DNA of 64,000 bases from Acidimicrobiales bacterium (GCA_030743005.1 JASLTG010000008.1:1-64000), one strand, 5' to 3'; counted from the first letter of the stretch, positions 1 to 9,184 are shown. Made by a program: numbers and translations. Notes: generated by a model not told the origin, from the sequence alone.

Positions 1-1
1 C

Positions 2-1129
2 GTGAAGGTGGAAAGTCCAGAGGGTCCGGACCCGTTGCGTGCTGGTGGATTGGGCGCTGGGCCCGATGGGGTCAACAGCATTTTTTACTCTCTTAACCGA
101 GGAAAGCGTTTCTGTTCAATAGACGCAAAAACAGACAGAGGACGCCAATTACTCTTTGATCTCGCATCCGATGCGGACATCTTTTTTCACAACATGCGTC
201 CTGGTAAAGCAGAAGGTTTGGGCCTGGATTATGAAGCTCTAGCGGCGAAGAACCCGAGAATTATCTACGGAGCAATTACGGGTCATGGACCTGAGGGACC
301 TGAAGCCCACCTTCCCGCGTATGACTACGTTGTACAGGCGAAGTTGGGAATGGTGGATTATCAGAGAGATAAGGAAGGCCGCGGGGACTTAGTTCGTCAA
401 GTTGTCGTCGACAAGACCTCAGCTAATGCTCTCGTTCAGGGAGTTTTAGCTGCCCTGTATATGCGAGAGAAGACAGGTAAAGGTCAACGAATCGATATCG
501 CAATGGTGGCGGCTGGTCTCGCTTTTCTCTGGCCAGACGGACTAGCTGCCGCCCACGCGGAACTCAATCCGGCCATTCCCTTGGATCAGATGCCGCCCTG
601 GCTTGAATCAGCTCCGGGATCTTTTTTGGTTGTCTTGGAGACATCGGACGGTGAAATCGCTACGGGCATCCTTCTACCTCCCTGGGACGGCCTGTGTCTC
701 GCGTTGGAGCGAACAGACTGGTTAACCGACGAAAGATTTTCCGAACAATTGGGCCGAGTACTTAATTTGCCTGACTTGATTGCGGAAGTCAGTTCAGAGG
801 TAGCGAAGTACACCACTGCGGAAGTACTCGCGCGTTTCGAGGAACATGACTTTGCGGCCGGGAAGGTAGTGACTCGACGTGAAGTCCACGAGGACCCGAC
901 CATTCAGCATCTAGGTTTGATCACTGAGCAGGCAGCTCCGGGTCTCGGTCAGGTAAGACAACCTGCCCCCATGTGGATGTTTAGTGACGCTACGACCGAG
1001 TTAACAACGAGCTTGAATTCAACCGGAGGAGATTCACGCGAGGTGCTAGCCGAGTTGGGTGTGTCTGCCGATGAGTTCGCTGAACTTGAGAAGAGTGGCG
1101 TGGTTTTCGTCGCGCCTGGCGAGGAATAA
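2..1129 (+). CDS. Family III CoA transferase (CaiB/BaiF), 5'-truncated by window edge
   Basis: This enzyme class moves CoA between a carboxylic acid and an acyl-CoA donor. About 375 codons are visible. The family usually starts some 35-40 residues earlier with a glycine-rich 'LAGPxxxxxLADLGAxVIKVE' segment; here the frame opens directly at KVESPEGPD, so the N-terminus lies upstream of base 1 and the GTG at base 2 is probably internal. The conserved nucleophile aspartate is present at about visible residue 137 (VVVDKTSA), followed by the REKTGKGQ helix-end motif. The substrate is unknown. It faces a convergent crotonase/CoA-transferase operon, which suggests acyl-CoA catabolism. Confidence 0.9.
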   Translation: MKVESPEGPDPLRAGGLGAGPDGVNSIFYSLNRGKRFCSIDAKTDRGRQLLFDLASDADIFFHNMRPGKAEGLGLDYEALAAKNPRIIYGAITGHGPEGPEAHLPAYDYVVQAKLGMVDYQRDKEGRGDLVRQVVVDKTSANALVQGVLAALYMREKTGKGQRIDIAMVAAGLAFLWPDGLAAAHAELNPAIPLDQMPPWLESAPGSFLVVLETSDGEIATGILLPPWDGLCLALERTDWLTDERFSEQLGRVLNLPDLIAEVSSEVAKYTTAEVLARFEEHDFAAGKVVTRREVHEDPTIQHLGLITEQAAPGLGQVRQPAPMWMFSDATTELTTSLNSTGGDSREVLAELGVSADEFAELEKSGVVFVAPGEE

Positions 1130-1200
1130 AAGATAGCTGTTGGCCAAGTCCATGTTTTGGTTTTTGCGGGGTTAACGATGTATCTGGGTTAAATCCAAGT

Positions 1201-1905
1201 TCAACCCGTAATGGACAACTGCCGTTCCAGATCGAGTCCGAGACTGAGAGGCAGATCGCTTGCTGCGGCTATGCATCTGCGAAGCTTCATCGCGATGAGC
1301 GGGTCGATGAGGGCCAATTGTTGGGCAAGTTCCTCAGATGCACCATCAAGATCTGCTGGGTCGACCAGTTCGGTGACGATTCCGAGTTCTAGCGCCTCGG
1401 ATGCATCTATGTCTCGACCCGTGAGTATTAACGGTGATGCGGCGTGAGGACCCAGAATTCGAGTGAGGCTCTGCGTTCCCCCAGCAGCGGGAAGCATCCC
1501 GAGTTTGGTTTCAGGAAGTCCGAGAACTGTGTTGTCCGCCGCGATTCGTACATCACACAGCAGGGCCATCTCCAAACCTGAACCCATTGCGTAACCCTTT
1601 ATAGAAGCAACAGTGGGAACTGGTAAGGCCAGAAGCGGCAACCATGGATCTCTGTCCCATCTGATTCTCCGCGCTTCGAAGATTGAAGATGCTGAGCCGA
1701 ATTCGGTCAGGTCAGCTCCAGCACTAAAGTGCTGCCCTTCTGACCGAAGCAAGAGTGCTCGGACATCGGGGTTGTCTCGCACGGCGTTAATTGCTTCGAT
1801 CAACCCATCTCTCATCTCTAAGTCATAAATGTTGAGCGGAGGATTTGAGATCTCGACTGTTGCTACGCCTTGATCCGAGAAAGAGAGGCTTACTTTGTCG
1901 CTCAT
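1201..1905 (-). CDS. Enoyl-CoA hydratase/isomerase (crotonase family)
   Basis: A 234-residue crotonase-fold protein, slightly short for the family (about 255-260). The oxyanion-hole region SAGADLTEF and both catalytic glutamates expected of a true hydratase are present: E112 in GSGLEMALLCD and E132 in GLPETKLGMLP. It probably hydrates a 2-enoyl-CoA in the cytoplasm; the chain type cannot be told. It is the last gene of a minus-strand run. Its ATG overlaps the stop of the preceding CoA transferase by 4 bp, so translation is probably coupled. Confidence 0.9.
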   Translation of the reverse strand: MSDKVSLSFSDQGVATVEISNPPLNIYDLEMRDGLIEAINAVRDNPDVRALLLRSEGQHFSAGADLTEFGSASSIFEARRIRWDRDPWLPLLALPVPTVASIKGYAMGSGLEMALLCDVRIAADNTVLGLPETKLGMLPAAGGTQSLTRILGPHAASPLILTGRDIDASEALELGIVTELVDPADLDGASEELAQQLALIDPLIAMKLRRCIAAASDLPLSLGLDLERQLSITG

Positions 1906-2870
1906 GACAGTCCCCTAAATGCGGATGCGGATCGGTCTAATGAGACACGGCAGAACTGTGGCGCTTCTCTCATTGCTTGTCCTAGCGCCACAGCGCATGC
2001 TTCCAGTCCTGCTATCGGGTCGAGATATGAAAATGCTGGTGTGAGGGGTTGACCTGATCTCCAGCCCAAACCCGAGGCGGCGTGGACTCCCGTGCCGTAG
2101 GCAACCCATTCACTTTCTGGCGTATCGGAAGCGAATGCCGTGATGGAAAGAAGTGCTATATCCGGGTTGATTGAGACGACTTCATCGTATGTGATACCTA
2201 GATTCTCGTTGGCTCTAGGTGACAGCGACGTGATCACTAGGTCAGCAGATCGAATGAGTTGATGAAATTCGCCTCCTTCAGAACAATAACGAAGGTCTAT
2301 ATCTGCAATTTCTTTTGAAGTATTGAGTTCGACGAACATTGGCGCATTGCCGGAACCTTCATCTCCGTCCCCGTATCGCAGTCCATCAGGTCGGGAGGAT
2401 GGTTCAATCTTGATCACTGAAGCTCCGGCTCTGGCCAAGATTTCGGTACATAGTGGTCCGGCCCACATTGACGTTAAGTCGATGATTCTTAGAGTTCTCG
2501 GTTCGACAGTACCTGTGCAGTCACCGAGATCGTTTGGTGGAAGGGTTATGGGGTTTTCCCGATAGGGGGTTACCGGAAGCCTCCAAACCTGCGCTCTTTG
2601 AGCGACTGATTCGGGATCGTCGTCTGTTTTGGTGATCGCGTGAAATCTGCCCCAAGTGTCATGATCTTCAGGTCCAAGGTCTAGACACAAGAACCCTTTG
2701 CCCCAGCTTCTTGCTGGTTCAGGCCGGGTCGGGCTGTCTACGAGTCGCTCTGGCATTTCGAGCCAATGATCAACTGCTCCTATGACATCATTGCTGATCC
2801 GTTTTGCGATGATCCCCGCTAGTTCCATCCCTCGATCGTTCAGATTTTCAGGAAGCCAGTAGTCGTTCAT
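1902..2870 (-). CDS. Short, atypical family III CoA transferase with N-terminal extension
   Basis: A 322-residue protein in which the CaiB-type core begins only near residue 126 (RTLRIIDLTSMWAGPLC). The core carries the Rossmann-like segment ending in VIKIEPSSR and keeps the nucleophile Asp at residue 284 (SYLDPIAG), but it ends about 35 residues later. The usual C-terminal half of the family is therefore missing. The first 125 residues match nothing I recognise. Both ends overlap neighbours by 4 bp in a crotonase / CoA transferase / crotonase operon, so it is probably expressed and not simply decayed. It may need a partner subunit or may bind CoA without full transferase activity. Confidence 0.75.
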   Translation of the reverse strand: MNDYWLPENLNDRGMELAGIIAKRISNDVIGAVDHWLEMPERLVDSPTRPEPARSWGKGFLCLDLGPEDHDTWGRFHAITKTDDDPESVAQRAQVWRLPVTPYRENPITLPPNDLGDCTGTVEPRTLRIIDLTSMWAGPLCTEILARAGASVIKIEPSSRPDGLRYGDGDEGSGNAPMFVELNTSKEIADIDLRYCSEGGEFHQLIRSADLVITSLSPRANENLGITYDEVVSINPDIALLSITAFASDTPESEWVAYGTGVHAASGLGWRSGQPLTPAFSYLDPIAGLEACAVALGQAMREAPQFCRVSLDRSASAFRGLS

Positions 2871-3544
2871 CGCCCAGAAAAGTCAGGTGGCCGTTTCGCG
2901 AAAAACGCAGCCAACCCTTCAGCGCGATCTTCAGTGGCCGCTAATTGGTGGTTGAGGTCGCCCTCGAGGCGCAGGCCGTCTCGTAACGGGAGTTCACTTC
3001 CTCGGTGGACTGCTTCCTTAGCCATTTCAAGTGCCAACGGGCCGCAAGCTAGAAGCGAATCAACGGTCGTTTGCAATTCAACTCCTTGGTCTTCTTCTAT
3101 TGAGTGGAGAAGACCCCAGAGATGAGCGGTTGTTGCATCAATTTCGGTTCCAAGAAAGAGCATGGACGCAGCGCGACCATGCGAAATTGCTCTCGGTAAA
3201 CGTTGCGTGCCTCCCCACATGGGAAGCGAACCATTTAGTGGTTCTGTAAGTGAGAAACAGCTGTCAGGCGTGCCAATTCGTATGTCGCAGGCGAGGATCA
3301 TCTCCAGGCCACCAGACGAACAAACTCCTGACACCAGCGAGACTATAGGTACCTTCAATCTTGATAACGCCGTCGCTGGATCCGGTGAAATCGACTGAGG
3401 GTCGAAACCCTCCGCCAGACCCGTGCAGAAGTCTTGATCAACTGCGGTCAGGACTACAACCCGGATCTCGCGGTCCTCTTGGATCTGTTGACATGCTGCG
3501 CTGATTTCTGTTGCCACGCGCGCTTCAAGAGTGCCGCCGGGCAT
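2867..3544 (-). CDS. Enoyl-CoA hydratase/isomerase; annotated start probably too short
   Basis: A crotonase-family protein with both hydratase glutamates (GGLEMILACD and SLTEPLNGSLP). The first ATG (3544) would remove the first beta strand of the fold. In-frame codons upstream encode RADSVAVTTSADGRVATL, which fits the family N-terminus well, but no ATG, GTG or TTG occurs there. An ATT (3607) and a CTG (3604) lie just after a GCGAGG ribosome-binding-like sequence, with 6 nt to the CTG, so a non-standard start is possible. A sequencing indel is an alternative. It is followed by a CoA transferase with a 4-bp overlap. Confidence 0.8.
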   Translation of the reverse strand: MPGGTLEARVATEISAACQQIQEDREIRVVVLTAVDQDFCTGLAEGFDPQSISPDPATALSRLKVPIVSLVSGVCSSGGLEMILACDIRIGTPDSCFSLTEPLNGSLPMWGGTQRLPRAISHGRAASMLFLGTEIDATTAHLWGLLHSIEEDQGVELQTTVDSLLACGPLALEMAKEAVHRGSELPLRDGLRLEGDLNHQLAATEDRAEGLAAFFAKRPPDFSGR

Positions 3545-3638
3545 GGTCAGCGTTGCAACGCGACCATCGGCTGATGTAGTAACGGCGACCGAATCGGCCC
3601 GCAGAATGGTCCTCGCTATTTCGTCGTGTACCGACTGG

Positions 3639-3938
3639 TCAGTCGGCAGATTTGGTTTTCTTGGGTTCTTGCAGCTGCATGTCTTTACCGTTGCACTGCA
3701 GTGTGATCGCGCCTGGTTTAGTAACCAGAACTTCGATTCCTGTGTCTTCGTCTTGGTAGCGTTTCCCGACTTTCAAGCCTTCGCCGCCGTCGTTGTGCGA
3801 TATATCGCCCTCGCCGCCTTTGGTCACGATGACTTGAACACCACCGTCAAAGTCGAGACGGTCACCTGCTTTGGTCGCCACTATGCGTACCCCCATGTCG
3901 ATGGAACTTTCAGAGAAAGCTACCGTACATGAAGCCAC
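3639..3938 (-). CDS. Small unknown protein with repeated VTKxG motifs, desulforedoxin-like look
   Basis: I chose GTG at 3938 because AGGGAGG lies about 5 nt upstream; the frame opens further out at a TTG (3956). The 99-residue product contains two related segments: GVQVIVTKGGEGDI near the middle and TGIEVLVTKPGAITL near the C-terminus. The second is followed by a single Cys in LQCNGKDM. The pattern recalls small rubredoxin/desulforedoxin-like proteins, but the paired metal-binding cysteines are not present. It is the first gene of the crotonase/CoA-transferase operon. Function unknown. Confidence 0.6.
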   Translation of the reverse strand: MASCTVAFSESSIDMGVRIVATKAGDRLDFDGGVQVIVTKGGEGDISHNDGGEGLKVGKRYQDEDTGIEVLVTKPGAITLQCNGKDMQLQEPKKTKSAD

Positions 3939-3980
3939 TTTTTCCTCCCTCAACAAGAACTGAGCGGCGAGAATGTGTAA

Positions 3981-5072
3981 ATGAATACTGCTCTAGTAGT
4001 TGGTGGGACTGGCCCGACAGGGCCATACGTTGTGAATGGCCTTGTAAATCGTGGCTTTCAGGTCACTATTCTCCACACCGGGAGACACGAATCTGAGCTC
4101 ATCGGTCCGGAAGTGGAACACATTCATAGTGATCCATTCGATGTCGACAGAACTGCTGCGGACTTAGATGGCCGAACTTTTGATTTGGCGGTGGTTATGT
4201 ACGGGCGACTGCGTGATTTGGCTCAGCTACTGCGCGGCAAAGTAGGACATTTCGTTTCTATAGGGGGAGTCGGGGTATACCAAGGCTTCGCAAATCCAGA
4301 TGACCTGTTCCCTGTCGGCATGCCTATCCCCTTGCCTCACGGTTCGGATTTGGTTGATGAAGATGAGTTTTTTGTGAAGCTTCGTCGGATTCGCGAAACG
4401 GAAGAGGCGGTTTTTGATGCTCATCCTGAAGCTATCCATCTGAGGTATCCCCAGTTATACGGTCCGCGTCAATTACTTCCTCGAGAATGGCCGATCGTGC
4501 GTCGTGTGCTTGATCGTCGCCCATTCTTGATTGTTCCAGACGGAGGTTTGACAGTGAAGAGTCAGGCGTGGGTCGAAAACGCCGCTCACGCCACACTCCT
4601 AGCTGCAGATCAGCCAACCGCGGGGATTGGGAATATTTACAACGTGTCGGATGAGGAGTTGTTCAGCATTCGTCAAATAGCGGAGATAATTGCTGACGAA
4701 TTTGGTCACGAATGGGAGATTGTTTCGTTGCCTCAAGAGGTGGCTCCCTCTACTCGTCCCATGTTGACAAGTTGGTCAAGTTCTCACCGGGTTCTTGATA
4801 TTGGGCCGACCATCAGAGATTTGGGATATAGCGATGTTGTGAGGCCTGAGGAGGCTTGGCGCCGAGCTGCGCGTTGGTTAGCTGATAATCCACTTGAGCG
4901 CGGCGGAGATCTCGAAGCTCGTCTTCAAGATCCGTTCGAGTACGCGAGCGAAGACCGTCAATACGAAATCTGGGTTGAGTGTCGGCTTAATCTCGATCAA
5001 ATTGGCTGGGTCGTGGAACCAGGATATTCCTCGGCCTATGTTGGGCGTCTTCCAAATCCTGCCGACAACTAA
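3981..5072 (+). CDS. NAD-dependent epimerase/dehydratase family protein
   Basis: An extended-SDR-type protein of 363 residues with an N-terminal dinucleotide-binding loop (VVGGTGPTGP, residues 7-15). Later it has the sequence MPIPLPHG, the LRYPQLYGPRQ segment typical of sugar-nucleotide-epimerase-like proteins, and VENAAHATLLAAD. The classical YxxxK pair is not obvious, so it may be an atypical reductase or isomerase. It is divergent from the small-protein operon start (42 bp apart) and ends convergently, overlapping the next gene by 4 bp. Substrate unknown. Confidence 0.8.
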   Translation: MNTALVVGGTGPTGPYVVNGLVNRGFQVTILHTGRHESELIGPEVEHIHSDPFDVDRTAADLDGRTFDLAVVMYGRLRDLAQLLRGKVGHFVSIGGVGVYQGFANPDDLFPVGMPIPLPHGSDLVDEDEFFVKLRRIRETEEAVFDAHPEAIHLRYPQLYGPRQLLPREWPIVRRVLDRRPFLIVPDGGLTVKSQAWVENAAHATLLAADQPTAGIGNIYNVSDEELFSIRQIAEIIADEFGHEWEIVSLPQEVAPSTRPMLTSWSSSHRVLDIGPTIRDLGYSDVVRPEEAWRRAARWLADNPLERGGDLEARLQDPFEYASEDRQYEIWVECRLNLDQIGWVVEPGYSSAYVGRLPNPADN

Positions 5073-7447
5073 CCTAAGACGTTGCGGTCTCGTAGGTCCT
5101 GAATTTCGTCGTCGCTGAAGCCAAGTAATGACGACAAGACCTGGTCGGTGTGTTCACCAAGCATTGGTGCTGGAGATCGGACTCCATTTGGGCCGTCGCG
5201 CAGAAGCCATGGAATGCCGGTGTGGGCCAAGGTTCCGACGACCGGATGTTCCAATCGTTCGATAAACCCTCGATAGTTGAGGTGCGGGTCGGTTTCTAGT
5301 GATTGCACGTCGAGTGAAGGCATCGCCGGGATGCCGTCGCTTTGCAGGATGCGAGTTATCTCCCATTTGTCGTGGTGACTCGTCCATGCTTCGATCAGAG
5401 GGTCAAGTTCGTTTTCAAAGTGTTTTCTGGAGGTCTCGGACGCAAATTTGGGGTCATCCAGATCCAGGAGAGCAGCCAATCTTTGCCACTGCTGTTCGGT
5501 GGCACAACTGATAGCTACCCACTCGTCCTCTCCTTGGCAGCGGTAAAGATTGTGGGGTGCCATGATCGGATCTCTATTTCCGCAAAAGTCCGGTTGCTGC
5601 CCAGTGAGGACTTGCTGGGTCCATCCTTCAACGGTGCTAGAGGCTGTTGCCTCCCATAATGAGGTGTCAATAAATTGACCTTCTCCGGTCCGACGTCGGG
5701 CAATTAGTGCGGCGATCAATAGATGTGCTGTAGCTATGCCTGCCGCGGGGTCTCCGAGAGATACACCCACTTCTTCAGGTTTTCCGCCTACGTGTCCAGT
5801 CATTGAGGACAGTCCAGAGAGCGGGGCGGTGGTTGGACCGTATCCCAGATATTCGCGATAGGGCCCGTAGTTGCCATAGCCACTTATAGCCCCGACGATC
5901 ACGTCGGGCCGTAGTTGCGCGAGGTCGTCGTATCCAAGGCCAAACTTTTCCATTACTCCGGTCGCATAGTTCGAGATAACCAGATCACAGCTGGTCGCAA
6001 TTTGTTTTGCTATTGCTCGGCCGTCTGAGGTTGACAGGTCCAAAGTGACACTTTTCTTTCCTTGTCCCCACTGATTGAAATAACCATTGCTATCAACGGA
6101 AACTTCGTGGTCGACGGAAAACAGTGGCAGGCGGCGACCTAAATCTGGTGCTTGTCGTGATTCAACCTTTATTACCTCGGCACCCAAATGAGCCAAGTGC
6201 ATAGTGCAAAATGGTCCGGCCCAAACCCAAGTGAAGTCAGCTACGGTCACTCCTTCCAAAGGTCGAGAACGTGGCTGTTCAACTAACTGATCGGTGGTTC
6301 GAGGTTCTACAAAGGTGGCGTCTTGATGTTCTCCTAAAGCTGGAGCTGGTTCACGTACAGACCACCAACTGTTAGCTAGACGTGCCACAGGGCCAGGAAG
6401 CGTGATCCTCCCGAGGCCCGGTTGATCCACTTCTACCAAGAACCCGCGCTCGCGTAAATGTGGGTCTTCGAGCATCTGTTCGATCGTATTCACCGGGGCA
6501 AATCCAATTCGATTGCCTTGTCCTAGATGGAACAGGTCCATGACCCGTTGAGGGGCTGCCCACTCCCCCAACCACATGTGAAGCAAATCTTCAGCGTCTG
6601 ATCGTCCGGCTTGAGTGTCGAAGATCTCCATCTGTGCCCACTCTGGCGAACCCATGACTTCTTTGAGCCGGGCCCATTGATCATCTTCAACACACACTAT
6701 GAAGATTCGGCCATCGGCAACTTCAAAGATCCGCCATGGATTCAGAATCCGGGTTCCAGTTCGGCCTGGGATCTCGTTGAGGTAACTCCAAGTGATGAAC
6801 CCCGCTTCAAGCATGCTCGATACGTACGCCATGCCAGCCAGGTCAAGATGTTCTCCGTCGCCGGTACAAAGGGCACGGTCGAGAGCTGCTAGAGCGATAG
6901 TCGCGGCTGCGAACCCAATTTGAAAGCCTGCTTGCTGTCCCGCTGGTTTCAGTGGGGGCAGTTCTATTTCGTCTGAACAACCTGGTGTCAACCAACCCCA
7001 GCCACCCCCGTGAATCAGTTGTAAGTCCTCGGCGCACCACTTCGAATAGGGGCCAGTGCGACCAAATGGAGTAACCGAAACTGCGACCAGCGAAGGGTGC
7101 CGTTTTGCTAGGTCGTCTTCGTGTAAGCCAACTAGATCCGCGACGTCAGGCGACAGATCATGAACCAGTAGGTCAGCCTCCGCTAACAGTTCATGCATGC
7201 GAGTGATATCTGAGGGTTCGCTGAAGTCGATAATGACACTGCGCTTGTTGAGGTTGAGGTGCGTGAAAAGACCGCTTTGGGAGATATCTGGTTCACCCGG
7301 AAACGGGCCACGTCGCCTGGACCGATCTCCATCAGGAGGTTCGAGTTTGACAACCTCAGCTCCCAAATCGGCAATTAATCGTGTTGCCCACGGAACCGCG
7401 ATCATTTGCCCGACTTCAACTACTCGGATGCCTTCCAGCCCTCGCAT
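5069..7447 (-). CDS. Tandem double-domain family III CoA transferase
   Basis: A 792-residue protein made of two complete CaiB/BaiF-like domains, roughly residues 1-385 and 395-792; single-domain members are about 400 residues. Domain 2 keeps the nucleophile aspartate (D566 in GVSLGDPAAG) and the RRRTGEGQ motif. In domain 1 the aligned position is a glycine (G174 in PAGQQAGFQIG; TGDG at 195-198 anchors the alignment), so domain 1 probably has no transferase chemistry and may serve for substrate binding or intramolecular dimerisation. Family III enzymes normally work as interlocked dimers, so a fused pair with one active site is plausible. Divergent from the CMD protein at 7571. Confidence 0.9.
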   Translation of the reverse strand: MRGLEGIRVVEVGQMIAVPWATRLIADLGAEVVKLEPPDGDRSRRRGPFPGEPDISQSGLFTHLNLNKRSVIIDFSEPSDITRMHELLAEADLLVHDLSPDVADLVGLHEDDLAKRHPSLVAVSVTPFGRTGPYSKWCAEDLQLIHGGGWGWLTPGCSDEIELPPLKPAGQQAGFQIGFAAATIALAALDRALCTGDGEHLDLAGMAYVSSMLEAGFITWSYLNEIPGRTGTRILNPWRIFEVADGRIFIVCVEDDQWARLKEVMGSPEWAQMEIFDTQAGRSDAEDLLHMWLGEWAAPQRVMDLFHLGQGNRIGFAPVNTIEQMLEDPHLRERGFLVEVDQPGLGRITLPGPVARLANSWWSVREPAPALGEHQDATFVEPRTTDQLVEQPRSRPLEGVTVADFTWVWAGPFCTMHLAHLGAEVIKVESRQAPDLGRRLPLFSVDHEVSVDSNGYFNQWGQGKKSVTLDLSTSDGRAIAKQIATSCDLVISNYATGVMEKFGLGYDDLAQLRPDVIVGAISGYGNYGPYREYLGYGPTTAPLSGLSSMTGHVGGKPEEVGVSLGDPAAGIATAHLLIAALIARRRTGEGQFIDTSLWEATASSTVEGWTQQVLTGQQPDFCGNRDPIMAPHNLYRCQGEDEWVAISCATEQQWQRLAALLDLDDPKFASETSRKHFENELDPLIEAWTSHHDKWEITRILQSDGIPAMPSLDVQSLETDPHLNYRGFIERLEHPVVGTLAHTGIPWLLRDGPNGVRSPAPMLGEHTDQVLSSLLGFSDDEIQDLRDRNVLG

Positions 7448-7570
7448 GTCCCCTCAAACATCTGCTCGTAAATATGCGGATAAAGCATGCCTTACCAGAG
7501 GGATTTATGCACGGTGTGACGCTCACCCGCCAGATGTGATGCACTGTCTAGATCGGGCCAAGGGGAAATC

Positions 7571-8398
7571 ATGGAAAACCGCACTTACGAAGAACGTCAC
7601 AACGATGCGCTTGAAATTTTTAATGGATTTATGGGTGGCACTGTTGCTGAACCTGAACGCGGCGCTCGCTCCTTCCGCCGACAGCACGGAGCTCTGGGCA
7701 GTTTCGCTTTTGACGTCGTGATGGGCGACGTATGGGCTCGACCTCAGCTAAGCCGTCGTGACCGAAGTCTCATCGTTATTTCGGTTTTAGCGACAATTGG
7801 CAGTACTGAGGAGCTCTCACTCCACACTCAAGTTGGCCTAAACAACGGCCTAACGCGAAGTGAGATCGAAGAATTGGTCATTCATGTGGCCGCGTATGCG
7901 GGTTTTCCGATGGCGATGCAAGCAAGTCGCGTCGTCACAGATCGTTTTTGTCAGATAGACGGAGTTGATCGTCTTCCCGAACGAACTGGCGCGGAGGACC
8001 TTGATGACGCTGAAAGGCGGCTCCGAGCTCACGATGTCAGAAAATCACTCACAGGTGGTCGGTGCGCTGATGATGTCGACGCCGACTACGCCGCCATGGT
8101 TGACCATCTAGGCGATGTCGGAGTGATCGCCTACCACTGGGCGTTCGGTGATTTATGGTCTCGAGACGAGCTAAGTCGCCGCGACCGAAGTCTTGTAGTG
8201 ATCGCCATTCTCACCGTTTTAAGTCGTGTCGATGAACTTGCGTTTCATGTTCCGGCTGGCCTGAATCATGGTTTGAGTCGTGAAGAGATCGAAGAAATCA
8301 TGGTTCAAATGACCATTTACGGAGGGATACCCAGGGCGGTCGAAGGTATCCAAGCAACACGACGAGCTTTCGAAAAGATCGATGCTCGGAATGCTTAA
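7571..8398 (+). CDS. Carboxymuconolactone decarboxylase-like protein, two repeats
   Basis: A 275-residue protein with two copies of the CMD/AhpD helical repeat. Each has the signature LSRRDRSL(I/V)VI, then LTRSEIEE or LSREEIEE, and a GFP or GIP turn. No CxxC pair is present in either repeat, so it is not a thiol peroxidase of the AhpD type. A lactone decarboxylase or structurally related role is more likely. The ATG follows AAGGGGAAATC, a good ribosome-binding site. It sits between CoA-transferase and crotonase genes, so it may act on a degradation intermediate. Confidence 0.85.
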   Translation: MENRTYEERHNDALEIFNGFMGGTVAEPERGARSFRRQHGALGSFAFDVVMGDVWARPQLSRRDRSLIVISVLATIGSTEELSLHTQVGLNNGLTRSEIEELVIHVAAYAGFPMAMQASRVVTDRFCQIDGVDRLPERTGAEDLDDAERRLRAHDVRKSLTGGRCADDVDADYAAMVDHLGDVGVIAYHWAFGDLWSRDELSRRDRSLVVIAILTVLSRVDELAFHVPAGLNHGLSREEIEEIMVQMTIYGGIPRAVEGIQATRRAFEKIDARNA

Positions 8399-8410
8399 GA
8401 GTTCTGAGTT

Positions 8411-9184
8411 CTAACCGAAGTTGCCGAAACGGGCTTGCGCATCCTCGGTTCTGATTGCGCGTGCTGACGCATCTCCATCGAATTCTGATAGATCGCCCAT
8501 GCGGCTCATTTGGCTATATCCGCGCATCTGATACTTCGACATTTGCACGGACATCGCAGGTAAGGAAAGGATTCGTTCTGTCCAGCGGTCAATTACAGCA
8601 TCAAGCTCAGTTTCATTTTCTACTACTTCGTGAACGAGACCCCACTCTGCTGCTTTCATCCCATCGATCCGTTCGGAGGTAATGACCATCTGCCGAGCAC
8701 GGGCTGCTCCGATTTCATGGATCAGTCGCGGAGTTGCGCCCCATGGGAGGGGGACCCCTAGTTCGACTTCTGGCACATAAAAGAGCGCATCAGCAGTTGA
8801 GACTCGGAAATCACATGATGCAGCGAAACAGCATCCGCCGCCAATGGCGTGGCCATGGATCCGACCGATAGTTACAACTTCACAATCTTCAATAGCTCGA
8901 GCGGCTCGTCGACCTAGTTGCCCCAAATATCGGGCCTCCAGGTCGTTCGTCGGGTCTGACACCTGTTCTTTTCGATCAGCTCCCGCGCAAAAGGATTTTC
9001 CTTTACCACCCAAGACAGCAACTCTGAATTCTGATTGGCTATTCAGCGCTATGAACAAGTCTCCGACTTCTTCAACCATTTGTTGGTTGTGAGCGTTACG
9101 TGATTCCGGTCGGTTGAACCAGATACGAACTACTTCCCCATCGGGTTCCAACTGGAGTGTCTCTAAGTTGAGTTGAAAGGCCAT
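8411..9184 (-). CDS. Enoyl-CoA hydratase/isomerase-like protein lacking one Glu
   Basis: A crotonase-family protein of about 257 residues; ATG at 9184 is used here, with a GTG at 9190 as alternative. The CoA/oxyanion segment SFCAGADRKE is clear. At the position of the first catalytic glutamate of hydratases it has cysteine (GGGCCFAASCD), while the second glutamate is kept (VPEVELGVPLP). This suggests an isomerase-like or other crotonase reaction in place of simple hydration. It ends convergently 12 bp from the CMD gene. Confidence 0.85.
   Translation of the reverse strand: MAFQLNLETLQLEPDGEVVRIWFNRPESRNAHNQQMVEEVGDLFIALNSQSEFRVAVLGGKGKSFCAGADRKEQVSDPTNDLEARYLGQLGRRAARAIEDCEVVTIGRIHGHAIGGGCCFAASCDFRVSTADALFYVPEVELGVPLPWGATPRLIHEIGAARARQMVITSERIDGMKAAEWGLVHEVVENETELDAVIDRWTERILSLPAMSVQMSKYQMRGYSQMSRMGDLSEFDGDASARAIRTEDAQARFGNFG

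Noticed and set aside
586-903. 105-codon minus-strand open frame
   Set aside because: It lies inside the CoA transferase gene; low-complexity Ser/Arg-rich product, a shadow of the real gene.
7448-7570. Possible tRNA or small RNA in the 123-bp gap
   Set aside because: No cloverleaf arms or T-loop sequence seen; looks like an ordinary divergent promoter.
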